Below are positions 48,728-64,000 of a stretch of DNA of 64,000 bases, in pieces. Each line of letters begins with the position of its first letter. Position 1 is the stretch's first letter. Source of the stretch: Flavobacterium resistens (GTDB taxonomy: Bacteria; Bacteroidota; Bacteroidia; Flavobacteriales; Flavobacteriaceae); assembly GCF_900182645.1 (NCBI RefSeq), contig NZ_FXTA01000001.1, positions 1,116,001-1,180,000 on the forward strand, read 5' to 3'. A program made the position numbers and the translations under genes. Below the pieces are notes generated by a model that worked only from the letters and a program-made list of their open reading frames with translations, had not been told where the DNA came from and made no database searches.

Positions 48728-48792
48728 TTAACCACAAAGTTCGCAAAGCTTTGCGTTCATAGCGTAACTCTTTGCGAACTTTGCGGTTAAAT
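48728..48792. repeat. Dispersed inverted repeat, CGCAAAGTTCGCAAAG family, copy 3
   Basis: TTAACCACAAAGTTCGCAAAG faces CTTTGCGAACTTTGCGGTTAA between the pyrF and BtuF-like genes. Confidence 0.75.
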
Positions 48793-51700
48793 TATTTGTT
48801 CAAAGCAAACTTTAAACCTGAAACTTTAAACCAATAATCTCCTCCATTTCCTGCTGTACTTTCAAAGCTTCTTCTCTGGCTTTTTCAGCAAAATCAGTTC
48901 CTTTTGAAGCATATATAATAGCTCTTGCCGAATTTACCAAAAGACCAACTTTATCATTCATTCCGTATTTGCATACTTCAGACAAACTTCCACCTTGAGC
49001 GCCAATTCCTGGAACTAATAAAAAACTATCCGGAACAATTTTTCTGATTTCGGTAAAATATTCGGCTTTAGTTGCACCAACAACATACATTAAGTTTTCA
49101 CTGTTTTTCCATGTTTTAGAGGTTTCTAAAACTTGTTTATAAAGCTCTTTACCGTTTGTAGTTAAAGTCTGAAAATCAAAAGCGCCTTCGTTTGAAGTCA
49201 GCGCTAACATAATAGTATGTTTATTTTCAAAAGCCAAAAAAGGCTCAACTGAATCTTTTCCCATATAAGGAGCAACGGTAACGCTGTCAAAATTCAAATC
49301 TTCAAAAAAAGCTTTTGCATACATGCTTGAAGTGTTCCCAATATCGCCACGTTTTGCATCTGCAATTGTAAAAATTTCAGGATAATTTTCGTTAATATAA
49401 TTAATTGTTTTTTGCAGCGACATCCAGCCTTTAATTCCGTATGCTTCAAAAAAAGCGGTATTTGGTTTGTAACCAACAGTCAAATCATGCGTTGCATCAA
49501 TTATTGCTTTATTAAACTCAAAAATTGGGTCTTCCGTTTCTAATAAATGAGATGGCATTTTACTTAAATCAGGATCCAGGCCAACGCATAGAAATGATTT
49601 TTTTTGAAGGATTTGTTCGTGAAGCTGTTGTGTTGTCATAGTGTGTTTTAATAGTTGCGCAAAATTACAAATAATTATTTTGGTTTCAAGTTTCAAGTTT
49701 TAGGTTTCAGGTTTTGCATATTTTGTCAGGCTGAGCGGAGAGTCGAAGCCTACGTTCCAATTGGAGCGCCCTTCGACTCCGCTCAGGCTGACATTAGAGA
49801 TCTTTCTAACTTCATTTTCTAATTTTCTAATTTTCTAATTAACATTGAATTCCTGTAACAACTCCTGAAAATTGTGTAAGAAAAAACAAACCCCTGTTCT
49901 CTAATTTTGATACTGAACCTTAAATCAGCCCATTATGAGCCCAAATATTGGAATTTCAGCAGCACATTTAAAAAAGAGCACAAGCATATTAGCTACCATT
50001 TTATCAAATGAAATGACACTTTATGTAAAAACAAGAAAATTTCATTGGAACATCTCCGGAAACAGTTTTATGGAATTACATAAATTGTTTGAAGAGCAAT
50101 ACCGTATTCTGGAAGCAAAAATTGACGAAGTTGCAGAACGCATTAGTCAGCTTGGCGAAAAAACAATCGGAACCATGAAGGAATTTATTGAAAATTCGAC
50201 TTTGAAAGAATCGCCAAAAGAATATGCTTCACAAAAACATATGCTGGAAGAACTTCTTGAAAATCATGAACAAATAGTAAATGAATTAAGAGATTATATT
50301 CCGGTTTTTGAAAACGAAACAAAAGATGCCGGCTCAGCCGATTTTGTAACTGGATTGCTTCAGGAACACGAGAAAATGGCTTGGGTACTGCGACGTTATA
50401 AGGCTTAAAATAAAAGCAGAAATGCAAATTATGCAACGATTACCGAAATTCATGTAACAATTGCCTGCTTTTAAAATCGGAACTTTACAATGTAATTAAC
50501 ACTAAACAGAAAGTTATGAATACTACCGAAATAAAAGGAAACTGGAATGAGTTAAAAGGAAAATTAAAACAAAAATACGCAGAACTGACAGATGATGATT
50601 TGATGTTTGCTGAAGGAAAAGAAGACGAGATGTACGGAAAACTACAGCAAAAACTGGGTAAAACCAAAGAAGAATTTCATCAGATGCTTTCAGATTTGTA
50701 ACCTATAACTCAAATCAGGAAATACCGTCTACTACTTGTACTAGACGGTATTTTTTTGAAAAATTTATTTATTTTGATCTGTTTCAGGATTTCTAACAAA
50801 GATTAAACATTAACCCCAAAAATAAATTAAGTATCTTTAACCAAATTTTTATAAAATGAAACTATTTATAAAGTTCGACATTAATACCATTTGTTCTCTT
50901 TATCTTAAACACAACCTTGACCAGCAGAATATTAATTTTACAAGTTTGGGTTTTGGTGAGATTGAGATTGCTGACAACCTTGATGCTGATGCACTCGAAA
51001 CTTTAAAAAATAATTTAAGTCCGTGCGGTTTTGAGATTGTCGAAAATCAAAAAAGTGTTTTGGTTCAAAAAATAAAAGATGCCATAATTGAACTGGTTTT
51101 TATGGAAGACAGCAATAATTATAAAAGTTCTGTTTTTTTAGCCGAAAAATTGAATCACAGCTACGGTTATTTATCCAATGTTTTTTCGGAAGTAACTTAT
51201 TCTTCTATCGAAAATTTCATCATTTTACAAAAAATTGAAAGAGCAAAACAATTGATTATCATTAATGAAATGAGCCTGACTGAAATTGCTTTTTTACTCA
51301 ACTATTCAAGTGTTGCGCATTTAAGTACACAGTTTAAAAATACAACCGGAATTACGCCATCGGCATTTCAGAGAATAATCAAGAAACGTAGAGAAAATTT
51401 AAAATAAAAACTCAAATACCATACTAAAATGCAAAAAAACGCATTATATATTTTATTGGCTGATGATGATGAAGATGATCGTTTATTTTTTAAAGACGCA
51501 TTTGAAGAAATTAAAATTCAGACCAATGTAGATTTTGTTCATGACGGAATGCAGTTAATGGATCATTTGAACGATCCTGAAAACAAACTTCCAGACATTT
51601 TGTTTCTGGATTTGAACATGCCAAAGAAAACAGGAAAAGAATGTTTGATTGAAATCAAAAAAACAGAACGCCTTAAAAATATTATCATTGCGATCTACTC

Positions 51701-54700
51701 TACTTCGTCATCTGAAGAGGATATTGAAGATACGTTTATTCAGGGCGCCAATATTTACATCAAAAAGCCAAGTGATTTTAATACACTCAAAAAAATAATT
51801 AATGAAGTCGTGACTGTAAATTGGCATTACCATACCTCTGGGTTGAACCGTGATAATTTCCTGCTCCGACTAAAATAGAATAAGATTGCCAAATGAAGTG
51901 GATACCAAATTTTAATTCTTCAAACTCTTTGAGAGTTATTTTTGTAATCGCAGTTTTCATCCTGTTGTTTCTTTCTTCAATCGCTTACAAACATAACCAG
52001 GACTTGAATGAATCAAGTAAACTGGTTATGCATACTTATGAAATAAACATTCAGTTAGAGCGATTAATGTCGGCAATTAAAGATGCAGAGACGGGCCAGC
52101 GTGGTTATATTATAACGCGAAATGGCCGCTTTTTAGCTCCGTATCTTTATTCGCGTGATAAAGTAAATGCTTCTTTTATTACACTAAAAAAACTGACTGC
52201 TGACAATCCTATTCAACAGCGAAATCTCGAAAACTTATTCAAACTTATTATTCAGCGATTTGTCTCCTTTGAGAATTGCCTCAAATACAGCGATCCTAAA
52301 ACATACGATAAAAGAAAACTTGACAATTATATGTTTGGAGGCCGAATTTTGATGGAAAACATTCGGTTTCAAGTCGATAAAATGAATGATATTGAGAAAA
52401 AATATCTGGAAAACCGACTTAAGATTTACGATCAGGAAATTTCATTAAGCCCGATTTTTTCAATTTCCCTTTTTTTAACAGCACTTACTTTTATTTTATT
52501 AGCTTACAGACAAATCAGTCGTGATTTTGAGCGCTTGAAAGTCTTTAATAAAAAACTTTTAATTTCAAGCGGTTTGATGGCCGAATCTGAAATTATTGGA
52601 AAATTCAGTACCTGGCAATGGGATTTGGATTCAAATAAAATCGATTATTCCGATAATCAGTTCCGAATTTTAGGCGTTGAACCTAATTCTTTTGTTCCTG
52701 AAAAGGAAACATTTCTTGATTTTGTACATCCAGACGACAAAGATGCCGTTGCTGCATCAATGCAAGGAATTATAGAAAAAAAGAATCTGCCATTTATTTA
52801 CTATAAAATTGCTCGTCCAGATCACGAAATCAGGCATTTTAAATCGACTGGAAAATTATTAACCGATCAACAGGGAAGCAAAATTTTGTTGGGAATTAAT
52901 TTTGATATTACAGATGAACATCTTTTAAATATTGAACTTCAGGAACGAAACCGTGAATTGGAAAAAAGCAATAAAGAACTGGCTTCTTTCAATCACGTTG
53001 CTAGTCACGATTTGCAGGAACCACTCCGAAAAATACAGACTTTTATTTCCCGAGTTTCTGATGCTGACAAAGCTGTTATGTCGGACAGTGCGCGCGAATA
53101 TCTTTCTAAAATTGAAAGTTCGGCAAAAAGAATGCGTGTCTTAATTGATGATTTATTGCTTTTTTCGAGAACGAATACGACTAAAAAAGAGTTTATAAAA
53201 TCGAATTTAAATGAACTTTTAGAAAATGCCGAATCGGAATTAACTGAAATTATTCATGAGAAAAAAGCAGTTATTACGGCTACGAAACTTCCAAAATTAG
53301 ACGTGATTCCGTATCAGATCGAACAGCTTTTCATCAACTTGATTGGAAATTCATTAAAATACAGCCAGCCGGGCCGAATTCCTGAAATTATTGTTGAAAG
53401 CGAAAAAGTACTTTCAGCCGCTTATCCTGATTTATTGGAACAAACAACCAAAAAATTTCATAAAATCACTTTTTCAGACAACGGAATGGGGTTTGATCCT
53501 CAGTTTAAAGAAACCATTTTTGTTCTTTTCCAGCGTCTGCATTCAAAAACGGATTATCCCGGAACCGGAATTGGATTGGCAATCTGCAAAAAGATTGTCG
53601 AAAATCATAAAGGACATATTCTGGCAGATAGTATTCCAGGAAAAGGTTCTGTTTTCACTGTGTTTCTTCCGGATTAAAAACATACAAATTCTTACAAAGG
53701 GCGTTTTCAGCAAATCAATTATTTGAAGCTGAAAACGCTCTTTTTTTTATTATCAAATCTTCTTAAAACCTTTATATAAGCCGATTATGGGAATTATATA
53801 ACGTTTCTTTTTTATGCTGTAAAGTAAAATAAGCTATTCGTTAGCAACTTTGTAATGTAATACTTTATGAAGTAAAAATGAAAGCAATGCCCTTAATAAA
53901 AGTAGCTATTTTAAAAGTCTTTTTCTTATTGATTATTTTATCTTTTTCAGCATGCGGAAAGAAAGAACGTCAAAAAGCAAATTTCTTTAAAAATGAAACT
54001 TTTAGCCAAAACAACAAACTGCAAATCGATAAGGATCAAATTGAAACTTCGTTTTTTATTGCAGCGGCAAATGTGAGTAATGTTCTTATTTCAAAAAGTC
54101 AATTTGCACAAAAACATTCAGAAAATCCGATACAGGATTTAAGCAAAAAAATTGAAGAACATCAAAATCAATTGTTGCAGCAAATAGCAGAAATGGCCAA
54201 TAAAAAACTTGTTGTCATTACGGATATAAATGTGACGCATAAAAGAGATTTATATGAATTGATTGATACTGATGAAAATACTTTTAACCAAACGTATCTA
54301 AATTCAATTTCAGAGTCTTTGACCGAACAGATTAAACTGTTTGAAAAAATTTCGACCGAAACGGATGATGAAACGATTTTAAAATTAGTACTTCAATATT
54401 TGCCAGACCAGTATCAGCTTTTAAGAGAAACCGAAAGATTAAAAACAGAATTTATTTAAACGCCTTAAAATCTATTATTAACTAAATTTTTTACTATGAA
54501 AATGCACACTAATTTTTTATGCGCCTTAGCCTTATTTTTCTCTGCTTCGTTTGGAATGCTTCAAGCTCAAAACGATGAAAATGTAACTACCGAGTTTGGT
54601 GTTAAAGGAGGATTCAACATGTCAAATTTATATAACAATAATGCTGACGACGAAAATATTTTATACGGTTTCAATGCCGGTGTTTATGCAACATTGCCTA

Positions 54701-57700
54701 TTTCAGATTTTATTGCAATTCAACCTGAAATCTTGTTCACTACAAAAGGTGCCGAATTAGAATACAACAATGCTTTTGTAAGCGGAACCGGAAAATTTAA
54801 ACTGAATTATATTGAAGTTCCTTTGTTAGTGCGAGTGAATGTTACCAAAAATTTTAATATTCATGCCGGTGGATATGCATCGTATCTGGTAAGTTCTAAA
54901 GTTTCTGGTGATGGCGATTTCAATTTTGATGAAGAAATTAACGCTGATGATTTAAACCGATTTGATGCTGGTTTATCAGCCGGTGTTGGAGTAGATTTTA
55001 GCCCAATCAGTATTGGTTTACGATACAATTACGGATTAACAACAATTGGAAAAGAAAGAACTGTTGCCGGAACAACTTATACAGTTCCAGATGCAAAAAA
55101 TAGCAATTTGTCTTTATACCTGTCGTATAAACTAAATTAGAAAAAATAATTTTAATTAACCTCTAAATATAAAAACCATGTCAAATTTATTATATACAAT
55201 CGCAGTAATATTAGTTATTCTTTGGGCTCTTGGTTTCTTTGTTTACAGCTTCGGAAGCATTATTCACATCTTATTAGTGATTGCCATTATTGCTGTATTG
55301 CTTAGACTAATCAAAGGCAGGGAAATTTAAAAACAAATCATATTAACAATTATATATTAATCATTAAAATCAAATATTATGAAAGCAAGTAACACCATTT
55401 TAGGAATTGTTGGAGCTGCAGCTGCAGGAGCATTATTAGGAGTTTTATTCGCACCAGATAAAGGTTCAGAAACTCGCAAAAAAATCAAAGATAAATCGAA
55501 AGATTACGGAGATAATTTAAAATCAAAATTTGACGGAATTGTAGACACAATCAAATCAAACGGTAAAGAAATTGTAGATGAAGGAAAAGCCAAATTTAAC
55601 CAGGTTAAAGATGACTACAATTCAATTAAAGACGAGGCAAAAACTGTAAAATCGAACTACTAGTATTTAGTACAAAGTGAGATTTTTAAACCATAAATAC
55701 CTTATATCATGGAACCAAATGCAACAACAAACGAGAATTTAAATCTTTATGAAAAAGCGGAAAACTATACTAAAACGAGTTTGGAATTACTGAAACTCAA
55801 AACAGTATGTTCAGTCGCCGATGTGGTTTCAACCTTAACATCAAAGATCGCAGTTGGCGTTGTTGTTGCATTTTTTACCTTGTTTCTTAATATCGGGATT
55901 AGTTTATGGGTTGGGAAAGAACTTGGAGAGTATTATTACGGCTTTTTTATCATGGCACTTTTCTATTTGATTGTTGCCATTGTGATTCACAAAACGCATC
56001 ACAAATTGATAAAAACCCCGATTGGAAATACTATTATTTCAAGTATTTTAAAAGAAAAACAAAACTGATTTAAAACTATTAATAACTAAAAAAGACTGTT
56101 ATGGAGCCTATTTACACTATTGATGAATTAAATCAGAGAATAAAGTTTTTAGAAAATCGTCAGGATGCCGAGTGGTGTTCCATTAAAGATGAAATCGACG
56201 ATATCAAAGAAAACCTAAAACCTATAAACCTGATCCGGAATACGGTTGAAGAAATCAACGAAACAGTTGGTTTTAAAAGTCATATTGCACAATCAGCCAT
56301 CAGTATCGGAATTGGCTATTTGGCAAAACGATTTATTGTCGGAAAAGGCGATTCAATGTTTAAAGGAATTTTAGGATCAATCGTGCAGCTGGTCGTAACC
56401 AATTTGGTTTCAAAACCACATCACGAATCAGATGAAACTTCACAAGAAGCCTCATCACAACACGAACCATCTAAAGAGTAATTTGTCTAACTTAAATTTT
56501 ATATCATGGAAAAGTTAAGCCATATCGTAATAAAAAATGGAGTTTACATGTACTCTAATCTATATAAATGTTTTGAATACACAAGAGTATTTCTAGGTAT
56601 CTAACTTGTTTATACGTTTCTTCACAACAAACGGTTAAATGGTTAATACATACTATATTTTTAAGGTTCTGAGGGGCTAAGATTCTAAGGGACTAAGGTT
56701 TTGTCAAAGCTAACGCTTTTTCTTAACCAAAAAGTGGCTGTTTCACAATGTGAAAACAGCCACTTTTTATTTTAAAAAAACTTAGAACCTTAGTACCTCA
56801 GCACCTTAGACCCTTTAGTTGTAATTTTGATAAATCGGTAATTTCAAGCCAACATATAAATTACATGCTTTAGATGTATTCGAAAACAAATTCGAAATCA
56901 ACGAGCCTGAACCAACAAACAATGGACCAGCTCTAAAACCAGTTCCAACTTGTGTACCGCTGTATTCCATGTACGTTACCGGAACGTAAAAACTGAATAT
57001 TCTGGTTTCATATCGTGGCGTAAATGTAACCGAATTTGCGATTGCTGTTCCGTTTACTGTTTTGGCATCAACTAAACTAAAATCAGTGCTTAAATTCAGG
57101 TAGAATTTATTGTCGATATTCCAGTCAAAATTCGTGTGAACTGCTGTTGGCAAATTTGCTTTTACACCTGTTTTTGATGAAACTTTTGTGTAATGCGTAT
57201 CAAAGAATTCGAAAATATTTTCTGCATTATCAATATCAGCCTGCGATACTCTTCCTGCAAGATTATAAGTGTTTTCGACAATATTTTTATAATTGATTTT
57301 TCCGATATCCGTTACCGAAGCTGCGACTTTAAATTTATATCGGTTTCCAATACAAGTATGGCAATTTGTGCGGTATTCATATGTAAATCCCAAATCAAGT
57401 CCCACGCCAGCCGAAGCACCGCTAAACTTAGGATCATTTCCGTTTTGATAATCATAACTTGCAGCCGTTTTTAAAGTTCCTGTTGACAAATATTGGCTTT
57501 GCTCTGGGTTGGCATTGTTTTTATTGAAAGCTACGCTTAAATCATTTCCGTTGATATAGCCGTTAACGCCAGCCATTAAATATTTAACCGTCAAACCACC
57601 TTTAATAAAATGATCATCATGATCCATTAAAACTGTTCCGTAACTGGCACCAATTTCTGCCCAGGAATTACTCACGCCATTTGGATTTCCACCCTGAATC

Positions 57701-60700
57701 AGGAAACTATTTGACACATCAAGATCTTTGCTTACCTCATCAATCAATTTTCCATTTACATCAACAAGACTTGTAATGCTTCGTACGCGAGTATAAAGCG
57801 CAATACTATGAACCGGGGTAATATTCAGCGTAAACGACGGTCCCATAATATCGACGTTCAAATTTCCGCGGTTGTTTGTTTTGATGTTTTTGCTGGCATC
57901 TTTCTGGATATCATAATTTCCGTCTAAAACTTCAGCAAAATTAAATCCGTACAAATCATTTTGTCCCGTGGCACTTGCCGAGAAAATCGTAACATCCGAT
58001 CTGTATTTTGAATCCACAATAGCTGACGGATTAAACAACACGCCCTGAATTCCGGCATAATTATCATCTCTGAATCCAAAATACGATTGCGATCGCGCAT
58101 AAAAAAAGCTTCCAAAGAAGCAAAATAAAAGTAAAGTTCTCTTCATAGATTATTTTTAAACTGGTTGATTTGGTTTTGTTCTTCTTTGAAAAAAGCAGAC
58201 AAATATTAACAAAAAAATGGCAAAAAAAAACTTGCCAATCTTGACGATTGGCAAGTTTTTTTTTGAGATTCTAAGACGCTAAGTTTCTAAGTGGCTAAGT
58301 TTTAACAGAAAATAATATTAATCCTACTACACTAAAACACATTGTAGTAATTGCCTTGATTTAAAATAAAAAGTTAAGAAAATTCTCTAAAGACTTATTA
58401 ACAATTTAATCTCATAAATTTAACAACTTATCGAAGAAAAAATTCAAAAAATCAAAAATCTAGGAAGGTTCTTGCAATTTTTCTAAAGATGCTAAGGTGC
58501 TAAGATTCTAAGTTACTAAGTTTCCTCTTGTCGTCATTTTTAAGCATAAAAAAGCCGAACAAAAGTTCGGCTTAAATATATATGCTCAAAAGGGAAAAAC
58601 TTAGGCCCTTAGCATCTTAGTATCTTAGAACCTAAGAAGTTTACGTTAGTAAACTTCTGAAGCTTCTTTCAATTTCTCCATATTGTTTACCAATTGAAGC
58701 TCGGCAACGATTTTCTGAATATCACCGTTCATGATGTTTCCTAAATCATAAAGTGTCAAACCAACTCTATGATCCGTAACACGACCTTGCGCATAATTGT
58801 ACGTACGAATCTTAGCCGAACGGTCACCAGAGCTTACTTGAGAACTACGTTTTGTAGCATCTTCCTCTTGTTTTTTCGCTAATTCCATTTCGTACAAACG
58901 AGAACGCAATACGATTAATGCTTTATCTTTATTTTTATGCTGTGATTTCTGATCCTGACATTGCGCCACCAAACCTGTTGGAATGTGCGTTAAACGTACC
59001 GCCGATTTCGTAGTATTTACCGATTGTCCTCCAGGTCCTGACGAACAGAAGAAATCTACACGAACATCATTCATATCAATTTGAACATCAAACTCTTCTG
59101 CTTCTGGTAAAACCATAACAGTAGCCGCTGATGTATGCACACGACCTTGCGTCTCCGTTTGTGGAACACGTTGTACACGGTGAACACCCGCTTCAAACTT
59201 CAAAGTTCCGTAAACATCCTCTCCAGAAACTTCAAAAATAACCTCTTTGAAACCTCCCGAAGTACCTTCGTTCATATCCACCACAGATGTTCTCCATCCT
59301 TGTGACTCACAGTATTTAGTATACATTCTGAATAAATCCCCTGCAAAAATACTTGCTTCGTCCCCACCCGTTCCGGCACGGATTTCCACCATAACATTTT
59401 TAGCATCTTCAGGATCTTTAGGAATCAACATAAATTTGATTTCCTCCTCTAGTTGAGGCAAGCGTTCTTTTGCTTCGTCAAGTTGCATTTTGGCCATTTC
59501 AACCATATCTGCATCGCTACCGTCTGCAATAATTTCGTTTGCTTCGTCAATATTTGCTAAAACAAGAATGTATTCTTCTCTCTTTTCAACCAGTGCTTTT
59601 ATGCTTTTATATTCCTGGTTAAGCTGCACATAACGCTTTTGATCAGCAATAACATCCGGCTGAATAATCAAATCCGAAATCTCATCAAAACGCTGCTTTA
59701 CATATTGAAGTCTATCTAACATTTTCTAATTCCTTTTATTTGGACGGCAAAATTACGAAATTTTTGTGGATTATTCTAGTGGTTATTTTTTGGGAAATTT
59801 TGGAATATTTTCTTCATGAAATCAGGGGTTTTTACGTGGTCGTGAATTTAAATTAAAGACGATGTTTGCTTTGAAATTAGATTAGTGAAACAAAATAATA
59901 AAAAAAGCAATCTGATTTACGGTTACGTTAAGATTAATAAAATACAATTTTTTTGATTGTAAAATTAAAATTTTTAAAATAATTTAAATTTTAAATATGT
60001 GGATAGCACAAAAAAATGGATGGCATAGTTCTCATACAGACTTATCAAAATATTTTATAGAAAGAGTAAAGCAAAAAGTTGATTTTGAAGAGATTATTTC
60101 AAATAGACATAGAACATCAAATGGTTATACATTAATCGAGGAAATTTGTGAAGTAAGTCAATTAGCTTTAAAGCGCATTAAATCAATTCACAGATTACTT
60201 AGTCTTTTAAATGAATCTAAATCACAAAATATAAAAGCTAGTATTATAAATGATTTTATTTTAAACAAATATCATAGTGATATTGTATTTTACTATAAAA
60301 ATATAAACCATAATAAAATTAAGGAGAATGCAAAAGAATTAACTGATCTTTATAATAAATCAAGGATTAATTCTAAAAGACTTGAAAGTGAATACTTAAA
60401 TAATATCATCTCTGAAATAAAATTAATTGATTTTCAATCGACGAATTTTGAAAGGTATGCAAAAAAAATTGATCTAATAATTGACTCTTTAATTCCTTAT
60501 CTTATTTTTAAAGGATATTCAACAACAAGTATTAGTGATATTTCATTTAGATTTATTGATAAAGCCAATGGTAATAAATCTGCTTTTAGGATCGTAAGTA
60601 AATTTAAAAGTCAACTTTCAAATTATACATTTTTAATTAAAACAAAAGAAAATAGTATTGAGATTCAAACTATATCTGATTATTTAAATAAAAAATCTGT

Positions 60701-63700
60701 CGATTTTAAAATCGTAAAATATACAGATATCAAAACAAATTATTTATTTCCTCATTCTAAAACTGATATTTTTATTAAAATTAAACGTTCAACGATTGAT
60801 CCTCATAATTATTTAAGAAATCTCTATGAGATTTGTTTAAAAAGATATGTCATTTCAAGAGATCGAATGGATTTAACTCCTCTAAATGATTTTTTTGAAC
60901 GCGTATTTTGGAAGTTTTCTGATGCAACAAATCATAATTTTCAAAAGTCGAATTTCAATATTGATCCATTAAATGTTAATAAAAGAAAAAGTTCTTTATT
61001 AGAAACATTACAATCATTAAGCAAATCATTTGATTATGAATTTAATGACAAAACAGACATTCCAAATATTGACGATATTTCTGATAGTTTATATTATTAT
61101 AATTTAGCATTAGGATCAAAATCAATTGAAAACTCATTATCCTTGTTATGGACATCATTAGAAACTTTACTACCATATAGAATGCAGGATAATGATATAA
61201 TGAACGTTCAACATTTTGTATCAAAATCATTAAGCATTGGAACAATTGGGAGAGAAATCACTTCATTTGCATTAAGATACTCTAATTGTAATTGGGTAAA
61301 TGGTAAATGTTTTGATCCCATTGGAATTCACACAAACTATACTAATTATACATCCGATGGTTTAAAAGTCTATTTATACTGGCTTTGTACAATATTTAAT
61401 GCAAGTAATGATCCTTTTAATCTGATGAAGGAGAATTCTAATTTACTGTGCAACGATTTTTGCAATTTAAATGATAAATATACAGGAAAAAATAATGTAA
61501 AGGTTCAATATTGGATTGATAAAATCAACGCATCGGAAGAGTTAATAAAATTTCAATTAGATAGAATTTATTTACATCGAAACCAAATTGTACATTCAGG
61601 TAAATTTATAAATGAATACTCAAATCTTTGGAATCACTTAGAATGGTATATTGGTAAACTTCTTTCTTATTGTGTTTTTAAATACATTAAATGTGAAAAC
61701 AAAGAAGAATTCAGTAAAGTTGAAATATTTTATGAATTGGAAGCATATTGCGATAATCTAAAAAACCAACTTAAGGTAAACGCAAATAAAAAAATAAATG
61801 AAATTGAACATCTATATGATGAAATACTCAAACACTCTTGGCAATTCATATAGTATCGATAGCCACTGCTATCAGCGCTAGAGAAATTAATTTCAAAAGA
61901 AAGTTTTAGTATTTCCGCAAGGTTTTAGGTTCTAAAGGAATTATATTTGGGCTATAATAATTTTAATCTTAAACTAATATTTAAGATATAAAAACAATGG
62001 AACATGGAAATATCTGAGATAAAGGAAAAATTTGTAAGCGTATGTGGAAACTATTCCCGGCTTGGAAAAAATTTAGAAGAAGCAGTATTATCTTTTCTTG
62101 AAGAAGAAAAAATTCCATTTCTTAATATTTATCACAGAGTTAAAGAATTTAATTCCTTTGATGAAAAAATTAAGAGAAAACACTACAAGAATCCTTTTGA
62201 TGAAATTGAAGATATTTGTGGATTAAGGATTATATGCTATTATGCGTCTGATATTATTAAAATTGAAAATATAATTGACCGAGAATTCCATGTTTTAGAA
62301 TCAGAAGACAAATCAAATTCATTAGGCCTAAAAGAATTTGCATATAGATCAGTACACAAAATTGTAAAGATTAAAAATAACTGGACTGCTACACCCAACT
62401 ATAGAGGTCTTGAAGACTTAAAAGTAGAAATTCAAATAAGGACAATTCTTATGCATGCTTGGGCAGAAGTAGAACATAAATTAAATTATAAAAATGATGA
62501 TCAGGTTCCTGTTAATTTTCAGAGAAAGTTATTTCGTCTTAGTGCAAAATTTGAAGAAGCTGATGAACAATTTGAAGAATTAAGAAATGGAATTTCTGAT
62601 TATAGGAAAACAATTGTTGCCAATGCAAAAATTGAAAACAAATTTGATATTAATCAAGATTTTAATCTAGATAGTTTATTAGCTTTTTTAAATTTCCATT
62701 TTCCTGATATTCCCAAAATTGAGCCTCAACGACTTGATAATTCATTTGAGCAATTAAAAAAGCATAAAATAAACTTTAAAGAATTAGAACAAATTATTGA
62801 TAAATTTAATCCTTATTTTAACGAAATTTCTCAGGATTTAAAAGAAAGTGGCTACGCCAGCAATATAATTGAAATGCCTACAGAATTGATTGCATTTGCC
62901 ACACACGTTTTAAAAAGACGGAAATATGATGATACAATGTTAACGTGGAAAAATGTAGTAGAAAAATGGATAAAAAAAATCGATAAATTATAAATTTCCT
63001 AACTAACCCCCAGCTCTCCGAAGTGTTCTTTTATAAAATTCGATAATGCTGTGCGAAGTCCCTCATGCTCTGCGAAGTATTCTTATAAATTTCAATGATT
63101 GCTGTACGAAGCCCGCTTCGTTATATTTTAATTAAACAATTATTTTTCTAAAAAATAAATAATAACACAAGAAGTCAACCACAAAATTTATATGTTAGAA
63201 AGCCAAAAAGAATTCATTTTTAAGAACAAACATTTAATTGATAATAAGGAATTGCTTAATTATTATTTAGCTCGAACAAAATCAATTAAAAATTCCTTTA
63301 AAAATCTTAACCGCAATACTAAAGATTGCAAAAAATATATTGAGCAAATTGTTGAAGCAACAACTAATATGTTAGCACAAAAAAATGAAGAGTTTAAACA
63401 AAATACTGGAAAGAACTTAAACAAAAAAATGGTAGAGAGTCAAAATTTAATTGATAATGTTGATGAAACTGTGGCTATTTTGAAACCTTTATATGCAGAT
63501 ATCAAAAATTTAAAGAAACAACTTTGGCATCTTAATCGAAGTGTTTTTTACTACAAAATAAAAAATATAGTTATTAATATTATTTTCATTTTGCTACTAA
63601 CCTTCATATTTAATTTCTTAATAGATATTTTTCAATCTTTCGCGGAAAATAGTTTCGGAATAAAACATTTTATTTTGCTAGTATTTGCTTTCGGCCTTCA

Positions 63701-64000
63701 AACCTTTTTTATCGATCCACTAGTTATAAATAAATTAAGGCAAAAATTAAATTGGGCTTTAATAACTGAAATCGAAGAAAAATTGCCGGAAATTGAAAGT
63801 AAATTAATTATAAAAAAAAACAATTTTAATTCACAAGTCACAAAATATGAACAACTTTATAAATTTAAAATCGATTAATTCCAATAACCCAGCCCCAGCT
63901 CTACGAAATATTCTTTTATAAAATGCGACAATCGCTGTGCGAAGTCTCCCTACTTCGTACCCACTCCAATTATCCACAAAGAAAAATAAAACTATTCCAG

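Overview
The window looks like chromosomal DNA of a Flavobacterium-type bacterium (Bacteroidota). The DNA is AT-rich. Recognisable promoters have the Bacteroidota form TTG-N17-23-TAnnTTTG, and no Shine-Dalgarno sequences are evident before starts. The protein families (DUF2805, DUF5723, T9SS-CTD-like small secreted proteins, type III glutamine synthetase, fused IcmF) are typical of the group. No rRNA, tRNA, CRISPR array or insertion sequence was recognised.

Layout. 1-5.8 kb: two cyclophilin-FKBP fusion isomerases, an EamA transporter, DoxX/aquaporin/GlsB membrane proteins and a sterol-desaturase-family hydroxylase. 5.9-13.8 kb: DUF2805 protein, M61 peptidase, GH92 mannosidase, GNAT acetyltransferase and PurM. 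14.0-19.4 kb (minus strand): a complete curli-type operon csgA-csgB-csgE-csgF-csgG plus a terminal propeller lipoprotein. CsgE carries an N-terminal CsgH-like domain and CsgG a C-terminal barrel-like domain. 19.8-24.7 kb: divergent type III and type II glutamine synthetases and a TerC protein. 24.8-30.6 kb: lipoprotein, secreted esterase, AraC regulator, then four tandem small secreted paralogues. Three of these share an upstream element and structured 3' ends. 30.6-37.7 kb: small and decaying genes, a secreted hydrolase and the B12-dependent mutase IcmF. 38-47 kb: L,D-transpeptidase, two SGNH-like lipoproteins, Coa1-family and DUF4197 proteins, PurU and KatG.

47.0-47.9 kb holds no protein gene but two near-identical tandem units, each with a promoter-like block and an intrinsic terminator, which look like twin small RNAs. 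47.9-49.6 kb: BtuF-like binding protein and PyrF. 49.9-56.6 kb: an envelope/general stress cluster (Dps, CsbD, AraC-type regulator, response regulator, histidine kinase, DUF4142, OMP, lmo0937-type, YtxH, holin-like). 56.8-59.7 kb: DUF5723 protein and PrfA. 59.9-64 kb is a more AT-rich accessory region with a HEPN-motif protein, a stand-alone RelA/SpoT synthetase-like protein and a coiled-coil membrane protein flanked by short repeats. It is a candidate defence island.

The most interesting items are the twin sRNA-like units, the tandem secreted paralogues with stop-codon hairpins, the HEPN/RelA region and the rearranged curli operon with its LytTR-like upstream site. All functional calls come from reading motifs by eye. 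No database search or folding program was run.
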